In this document: in pieces, positions 59,309 to 64,000 of the stretch | Layout of the letters: every line of letters begins with the position of its first letter | Numbering within the stretch: the stretch's first letter is position 1 | Origin: Rhizobacter terrae | Lineage (GTDB): Bacteria > Pseudomonadota > Gammaproteobacteria > Burkholderiales > Burkholderiaceae_C | Direction of reading: 5' to 3' | DNA: 64,000 nt | Assembly (NCBI RefSeq): GCF_003852895.1 | Contig: NZ_QUSW01000005.1 | Coordinates: forward strand, 496,001-560,000 | Notes under the pieces: generated by a model | The model's database searches: none | Seen by the model: only the letters and a program-made list of their open reading frames with translations | Told to the model about the DNA's origin: nothing | Made by a program: the position numbers and the translations under genes

Positions 59309-62212
59309 TCACAAAGAACCGAGGAAGGCCAGCAACGCCTCGCGATCAGCCTTGGACAGCGCCTCGAACCGTTGCCGGCTGGCCGTGGCTTCACCGCCAT
59401 GCCACAGGATGGCTTCTTGTAGCGTGCGCGCTCGGCTGTCGTGCAGGTAGCCCACCTTGCCTGCACCGCCGGCGACGCGTTCGGTGTACCCGATGCCCCA
59501 CAGCGCCGACGTCCGCCACATGCTGCCGGTGGCCTGGCCCTCGACGAGGTTGTCAGCCAGGTCAGGCCCCATGTCATGCAGCAGCATGTCGGTGTACGGC
59601 TTGATCACCTGGTTGCGCACTTCGGCCAGTTCGGAATTTCCGCCGGTCTTCATTGAACTCGCATGACATGCCGTGCAGCGGTTGCTCTCGAACAGCTTCG
59701 CGCCGGCAGCCACCTTGGCCGGATTCACATCCAGGTAGGGCAGGGGCGCCACGCCTTTCGGAAAGCCACTGACCAGGCTGCGCTGGGCAGGCACGCCCAG
59801 CAGGCTGAGATAGCGCGTGATCAGCTTCAGATCATCTTCGGCCAGGCCCGGTTCGACCTTGCCCGAATTGCAGTTGGCAGGTCCTGCCAGGCAATCACGG
59901 TTGGGATACACGGGCGTCGTGACCGACATGTCCAATAGCGCTGCGGCAGCCGCCTGGTGGCGCAGGCTGACCTTGGCCGCCTTCCAGCCATAGCGCCCCA
60001 GCCGCACGGCACCGGTCTCCGGGTCGTAGGCATAGTTGGCCGTGCCCTTCACGCCATCCGCATCCGGCGTGGCACGAACGCGCAACAGGATTTCATCGTC
60101 GGAGACTGCTTCGAGCAGGCCCATGCCGATCATTGGCTGCGCACTGCGCAGGGAGTAGACCGGCGGTGTCGGGCCATCGAAGGAGACCTTCGGCTTGCGC
60201 AACTCGACCGTCGTGCCGTCGGCCAGCGCGACGGTCTTCACGTCGAAGCCGGCCACGCGCACGCTGGTGCCCCAGTCCTGCAGCGTGCCGGTGGTCAGTG
60301 ATCGCGCGTTCATCTGCACCGACAGGCCGTAGGTCGGATGAGGCACCTGCTTGCCATTGGCATCCGTCGTCGCTGTGCGCACGGCCATGGTGTCCAGCCG
60401 CTGGTTGACCACCGCCGGAGCCAGTCCGCGCCCGTTGTTGATGTGGCACGCAAAGCACGAGGACTGGTTGAAGCGCGGCCCCTGCAAGTGGACGGCCTTT
60501 TCGTTGCGGTCGTTGCCATCTTCGTTGTGGTCACCGGTCCACATGTTGGTGTGGATCCAGCGGCGGCCTTCCATGAAGCGCTGCATGTTCTGCATGCCGG
60601 TGTTGGTGTGCGGCTGCTGGAAGATGAAGAGCGAGTTGTCCGCGTAGTCGTACGACACCGAGCCCAATCCCCCCGAGAGGGTCTCCTCGGGTAACACGGC
60701 GTTCATCAGCCGAGGCTGCACGCCATAGGAGGGACGCAGTCCGACGCCCACCACGTAGGTCCATTCGCCGGCGTAGTAGCGAAGGCCGCCGCTGTCGCCG
60801 ATGGCCGCCATGCCTTCGGGCGTGGAGAAGAAGGAGGGCGACACCTCGATGACGTCGCCCACGACCAGCGGACGCCCGGGCACGTTGCTGCCATCGGGGA
60901 AGCCGTCTGCGCCGATGCCTGCATGTCCCGGATAGCCCTTGACCGTCAGGCTGCAGCCGTTGTTGAGCTGGTTGTCACTGGCGAGCTTGGCCGCAGGCGG
61001 GTAGGGCACCGGCGGGCAGATCTTGATGCTCTGATCGGCCAGCTGGCCCGGCGCCATCCAGCCGTATCCCGTCACACCCGGCCGGTCGAAGGCGCGGAAC
61101 CACGCCACGCCACCGGGCAATTGCAATTGCTTGAAGTACTGGTTCACCTTGAGCGTCGGGTCCTTGACGCCGGCGACCCGGCTGTTGTCGATGATCTCGA
61201 AACCCCAGGTGCGGTTCTTGAAGTAGTTCTTGACGAAGTTCAGGAAGTTGCCCGGCCCCTTGTCCACCGGATTGCCTGCGGCGTCCACCGTCTCGTTCGG
61301 ACCGTAGCCGATCTCGTTCCAGTCCTCGCCGCGTTCGCGCCCATGGCGCGAACGGCCCACCACGCCGAAGCGCGTGACCAGGGTGCCGTCGGGCAGTGAG
61401 AACTGAAGCGTCTCGAGCGGCTCTTGTGCGGCCGGCGCGGCTGCGAGACCTGCACCGCTGGCCGGGAACGGTACGGCCGAAGTCGACATGACCGACAGCG
61501 AGTTGTCGCTGCCCGGAGATTTGAACTCCACTTCGAAGAGCGAATAGCCGTACTGCGTGGCGCGTGCGACCCCTTGAAGGCGTACGAAGCGGACGTTGGC
61601 ATTGAGATTGAAGAACTCTTCGGTGCCGCCCTTGCCGCCGACGACGTAGCGAAGCTGGTACCAGGTCTGGCCGTCGTCGGAGACCTGCAGCGCGTACTCC
61701 TTGCCGTAGGCGTTCTCCCAGACCAGCTTCATGTAGCCAAGCTTGGTCTTGGCACCGAAATCGAACTGGATCCATGCCGCGTCGTCCTGGGCGCTGGACC
61801 ACCGCGTGTCCAGGCTGGCATCGACCGCCTTGGGCGCCGTGTTCGCGCCTTCCGTGGCCGATGATGTGGCGTTGGCAACCTTCACCGGCGTACCTGGGTT
61901 GCTGATGTCGGTGCCCGCGGGCAACTGCATCGAAGACGGTGGAAGGGGAACTGCTGAGGCTGTTGTGCTGGGCAGCGGCGGCGGCGTGGGCGCCGGCGTG
62001 GATTCAAGCTCCGGATCAGGCGCCGGTGCTGCGGTTGGAGCCGGTGCCGGTGCCGGAGCGGGCGTCGGCGTGGCGGCGTGGGCGCCCGTGTCGGTGTCGG
62101 CCGTACCCTTGCCGCCGCCGCAGGCCGTCACCACCGCGGCTGCGATGAACAAGGCCGCCAGCGTCACCGATTTCCTGCGGCCCGACTCGTCCGCAATGAT
62201 TTCTTCCATCAT
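59309..62212 (-). CDS. Di-haem oxidoreductase (COG3488-type) lipoprotein with discoidin domain
   Basis: Lipoprotein of 967 residues. Signal with lipobox VVTACGGG, a Pro/Ala-rich linker (about 45-105), and an F5/8-type C (discoidin) domain (about 115-240; ARTWSS-like region LDTRWSSAQDDAAWIQFDFG) precede the di-haem oxidoreductase domain. Two haem-c CxxCH sites are visible: CFACHINNGRG and CTACHASSMKTGG. The C-terminal SKADREALLAFLGSL is typical of the family. Function of relatives is uncertain (thiol oxidoreductase or peroxidase-like). ATG 62212 or 62209 both fit; AGGAG lies upstream. The discoidin part probably anchors it to a polysaccharide. Confidence 0.88.
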   Translation of the reverse strand: MMEEIIADESGRRKSVTLAALFIAAAVVTACGGGKGTADTDTGAHAATPTPAPAPAPAPTAAPAPDPELESTPAPTPPPLPSTTASAVPLPPSSMQLPAGTDISNPGTPVKVANATSSATEGANTAPKAVDASLDTRWSSAQDDAAWIQFDFGAKTKLGYMKLVWENAYGKEYALQVSDDGQTWYQLRYVVGGKGGTEEFFNLNANVRFVRLQGVARATQYGYSLFEVEFKSPGSDNSLSVMSTSAVPFPASGAGLAAAPAAQEPLETLQFSLPDGTLVTRFGVVGRSRHGRERGEDWNEIGYGPNETVDAAGNPVDKGPGNFLNFVKNYFKNRTWGFEIIDNSRVAGVKDPTLKVNQYFKQLQLPGGVAWFRAFDRPGVTGYGWMAPGQLADQSIKICPPVPYPPAAKLASDNQLNNGCSLTVKGYPGHAGIGADGFPDGSNVPGRPLVVGDVIEVSPSFFSTPEGMAAIGDSGGLRYYAGEWTYVVGVGLRPSYGVQPRLMNAVLPEETLSGGLGSVSYDYADNSLFIFQQPHTNTGMQNMQRFMEGRRWIHTNMWTGDHNEDGNDRNEKAVHLQGPRFNQSSCFACHINNGRGLAPAVVNQRLDTMAVRTATTDANGKQVPHPTYGLSVQMNARSLTTGTLQDWGTSVRVAGFDVKTVALADGTTVELRKPKVSFDGPTPPVYSLRSAQPMIGMGLLEAVSDDEILLRVRATPDADGVKGTANYAYDPETGAVRLGRYGWKAAKVSLRHQAAAAALLDMSVTTPVYPNRDCLAGPANCNSGKVEPGLAEDDLKLITRYLSLLGVPAQRSLVSGFPKGVAPLPYLDVNPAKVAAGAKLFESNRCTACHASSMKTGGNSELAEVRNQVIKPYTDMLLHDMGPDLADNLVEGQATGSMWRTSALWGIGYTERVAGGAGKVGYLHDSRARTLQEAILWHGGEATASRQRFEALSKADREALLAFLGSL

Positions 62213-62406
62213 GGATCTCTCGCTCCTGTTGTGTCTTCGTGCGCGGCGAGGCAGAAGGTCATCAACTGTCATCGCTCGCCGTGTGCACCAGGAGATGCGC
62301 AGGGTGCGTGCCAGGCGGCCAACGCCGTCGATACGGCGGGCCAGAGGGAGAACTTGTTCCCAAATCCGTCGCTGGCGTGTTACCGGCGTTACATCATTGA
62401 CACGAT

Positions 62407-62418
62407 GGAACCGTTTCC
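62407..62418 (-). promoter_or_regulatory. LacI-like operator upstream of the di-haem oxidoreductase gene
   Basis: GGAACCGTTTCC (62407-62418) is a near-perfect palindrome with central CG, 195 nt upstream of the oxidoreductase start. A second short palindrome, GAACTTGTTC, lies at about 62350-62359. They resemble the sites ahead of the chitinase gene. The 212-nt gap otherwise shows no feature. Confidence 0.35.
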
Positions 62419-62424
62419 CAAATA

Positions 62425-63102
62425 TCAAAGCGTGAGCCGATAGCCCTTGCCGTAAACCGGTTCCACGCGCAGCTGCTCGAGGGCAGGTCCGGCCACGAGC
62501 TGGCACTTCTTTCGCAATGTGTGCGCATGCTGCTTCACGGCTCGCCTGGCCGCATCGCCCGTGCTGGCGCACAGGCGTTCACACAGCTGGTCGAGCGGCA
62601 CGACCTTGCCGTCGTTCTCGATCAATAGGTGCGCGAGCGCCAGCTCCCTGGGCGACAGGCGGACTTCAGCCGTCGGAGAAATCAGGCAGCTCCTGGAGAT
62701 GTCTAGCTTGTAGGGCCCCAGTCGCCAGACCTGCTTGCGAGGACGCTGGATCTTGGCGCTGACGCGTGCAATCGACCGATGCACCAACTGCTCGGCCGCA
62801 TCGCCGACAACGAAGTAGTCGTCGGCGCCGTGCAGCAGCGCGCGCGACATGCCGCTGGCCCCGCCGGCTCCGATGGCGATGAGCGCCACGGGCCGGTCGG
62901 TCTCGGCTTGCAGCGCAGCGAGCCAGGACTCGACGCGATTCGCGTCGTCCTCGACGAGGATCGCGGCGAATTCCTGGACCTGGAGATCGGTGACCAACGC
63001 GTCGACGGTCGCGAAATCCAACACCTCGATCCCCGTGGACATCAAGGCATCACGAACGCGACGGCGAAGGGTCCTTTCTCGTATGAGCGTCGCGAACCTC
63101 AT
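62425..63102 (-). CDS. OmpR-type winged-helix regulator with atypical receiver
   Basis: Regulator of 225 residues. The N-terminal half (about 1-115) is receiver-like but lacks the acidic pair at the first strand (ATLIRERTL) and has VEDDANR where the phospho-acceptor strand ends. Phosphorylation may therefore be absent or unusual. The C-terminal Trans_reg_C winged helix (about 130-225) shows LSPRELALAHLLIENDGKVVPLDQLCERL and ends VEPVYGKGYRLTL. ATG 63102 is chosen; the longer frame is non-coding in appearance. No histidine kinase is adjacent. It could control the oxidoreductase gene 212 nt downstream. Confidence 0.88.
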   Translation of the reverse strand: MRFATLIRERTLRRRVRDALMSTGIEVLDFATVDALVTDLQVQEFAAILVEDDANRVESWLAALQAETDRPVALIAIGAGGASGMSRALLHGADDYFVVGDAAEQLVHRSIARVSAKIQRPRKQVWRLGPYKLDISRSCLISPTAEVRLSPRELALAHLLIENDGKVVPLDQLCERLCASTGDAARRAVKQHAHTLRKKCQLVAGPALEQLRVEPVYGKGYRLTL

Positions 63103-63405
63103 CTCGCCTGTGCAACAGCGTATGGGTTCGGGATCCGGACGCGCTCCGGCCTGCCATGGACAATCCGACTCATTCTGGTGCCGCCTCTGATTTTTTTGGG
63201 GTCGAGTCATCCTCCCACGCAATCAGAGTGCCTGACGCTTTGCGTCATGGACCCACATGGCGCACCACCGCCTGGCCTGATTGCAGGCTCATGAGCCTCG
63301 TCAAAACAATAACCCTGCGGCCTGCTGCGATGAAAGCAGATCGACAGCACCGATGCGGATCATTGCAGCCACCGCAGACCCAGACAGGGACAGGAGCCCG
63401 CGTTC
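63103..63405. promoter_or_regulatory. Divergent intergenic region with TGACGC/GCGTCA inverted repeat
   Basis: 303 nt between the minus-strand regulator and the plus-strand citrate-lyase-like gene, hence expected to hold both promoters. TGACGC (63233-63238) and GCGTCA (63242-63247) form an inverted repeat with a three-base centre, a possible operator or small hairpin. A T run occurs at 63191-63197. I could not place -35/-10 boxes. Confidence 0.4.
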
Positions 63406-64000
63406 ATGCAAATCACCGGAATGCTGCACGGCGCGCGCCTGCTCGAGTTCGCGGGCTTCCCGGCCACCGAGGTGCTGGGCCCCGATGCCAGCGAGGAGGC
63501 GATCAAGTCGCTGATCGAGCGGCACGGACAGATCTTCATCAAGCCGGTGTTCAAGGGCGGCATCGGCAAGAAGGGCAAGGCAGGCCTGCTCGGGCGTGCG
63601 CGCGACCTGCAGGCCGCGCTGGCCGAGAAGGAGCGGCTCTACTTCGCGCAGCACCAGGTGGGCCATGTCAAGGCCAAGGCCAATGGCGTGACCTTCGAGG
63701 CGGCCGTGCCGGCCGAGCACGAGGTGTACTTCTCGATCACCGACTCGACGCACTTTCGCGCGCCGACCATGACGCTCACGCATCGCGGCGGCATGGACAT
63801 CGAGGAGCTCGACAAGAGCCAGGTCGCGATGGTGCCCTTCGATCCGCTGACCGGACTGAAGGCCTTCGTCGTGGCCAATGCGCTGGCCGAGATCGGGGCG
63901 CCCAGGGAGATCATCTCGCCGCTGGTCCAGCAACTGCCCAAGCTGTGGGAGCTGTTCCACAACTTCGGCATGACCACGCTCGAGCTCAACCCGATCCGCA
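63406..64000 (+). CDS. ATP-citrate lyase / succinyl-CoA ligase beta-like subunit, 5' part
   Basis: The first 198 residues of an ATP-grasp acyl-CoA-ligase subunit; the gene runs off the right edge. AGGAG (63392-63396) lies nine nt before the ATG. FIKPVFKGGIGKKGKAGLLG, MTLTHRGGMDIEELD and LWELFHNFGMTTLELNPIR parallel the N-terminal ATP-grasp region of ATP-citrate lyase (QLIKRRGKLGLVG, HHEGGVDVGDVD, TYLEINP). It probably makes or cleaves an acyl-CoA of a di- or tricarboxylate, such as citrate, malate or succinate. The partner subunit should lie just beyond the window. Confidence 0.85.
   Translation, partial: MQITGMLHGARLLEFAGFPATEVLGPDASEEAIKSLIERHGQIFIKPVFKGGIGKKGKAGLLGRARDLQAALAEKERLYFAQHQVGHVKAKANGVTFEAAVPAEHEVYFSITDSTHFRAPTMTLTHRGGMDIEELDKSQVAMVPFDPLTGLKAFVVANALAEIGAPREIISPLVQQLPKLWELFHNFGMTTLELNPIR

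Overview
The window is about two-thirds G+C, tightly packed and rich in ATGA start/stop overlaps. It carries Burkholderia-type porin, DUF6502/DUF5666, RpiR and dipeptide-transporter genes. This fits a Burkholderiales betaproteobacterium (Comamonadaceae/Sphaerotilaceae-like), probably a soil, freshwater or plant-associated degrader. That placement is inference from gene content; there is no rRNA marker in the window. No tRNA, rRNA, CRISPR array or insertion sequence was seen.

Layout. (1) 1-9.6 kb: one co-oriented operon holding a peptide/opine-type ABC importer (SBP fragment, two permeases, two ATPases), a PLP D-amino-acid deaminase-like enzyme, an RpiR regulator, an N-acyl-D-amino-acid deacylase and a PfkB (KDG-type) kinase. 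It looks like a scavenging route for N-acylated D-amino acids. (2) 9.7-11.9 kb: a DUF6502/DUF5666 pair behind a promoter with a perfect palindrome. (3) 11.9-17.2 kb, minus strand: lactonase-like propeller, porin, a second RpiR closely similar to the first, and an AraC/SDR pair. (4) 17.4-22.3 kb, minus strand: secreted GH18 chitinase behind LacI-type palindromes, a small unknown gene, a Crp/Fnr regulator and a type-B carboxylesterase lipoprotein.

(5) 22.6-39.8 kb: a type I secretion operon with exporter ATPase, membrane-fusion protein, family-4 glycosyltransferase, an unknown two-TM protein and an RTX protein of about 3,795 residues. The RTX protein has a lipase-like N-terminus, long RTX arrays, three cadherin-like domains and a tandem 71-residue repeat block. 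Base composition falls sharply at the end of the glycosyltransferase and recovers inside the RTX arrays. (6) 39.9-41.6 kb: a PAS histidine kinase and LuxR-type response regulator converging on the RTX gene. (7) 41.8-42.5 kb: two small unknown genes.

(8) 42.5-49.3 kb: a LacI regulator divergent from a ribose-type sugar ABC importer, a sugar isomerase/epimerase and a Gfo/Idh/MocA dehydrogenase, forming a self-contained sugar or polyol catabolic unit. (9) 49.4-51.1 kb: a UlaG-like metallo-hydrolase and a coiled-coil protein. (10) 51.1-59 kb, minus strand: polysaccharide-degradation genes, namely GH71/99-like with bulb lectin, a LysR regulator just ahead of it, GH26 mannanase-like with three ricin trefoils, and a multidomain GH5-like gene broken by two amber codons and a frameshift. 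(11) 59.3-63.1 kb: a discoidin-fused di-haem oxidoreductase lipoprotein and an atypical OmpR-type regulator. (12) 63.4 kb to the end: the start of an ATP-citrate-lyase/succinyl-CoA-ligase-like subunit.

The most distinctive system is the type I secretion operon with its own glycosyltransferase and compositionally distinct cargo. The most unusual single locus is the triply disrupted glycosidase.
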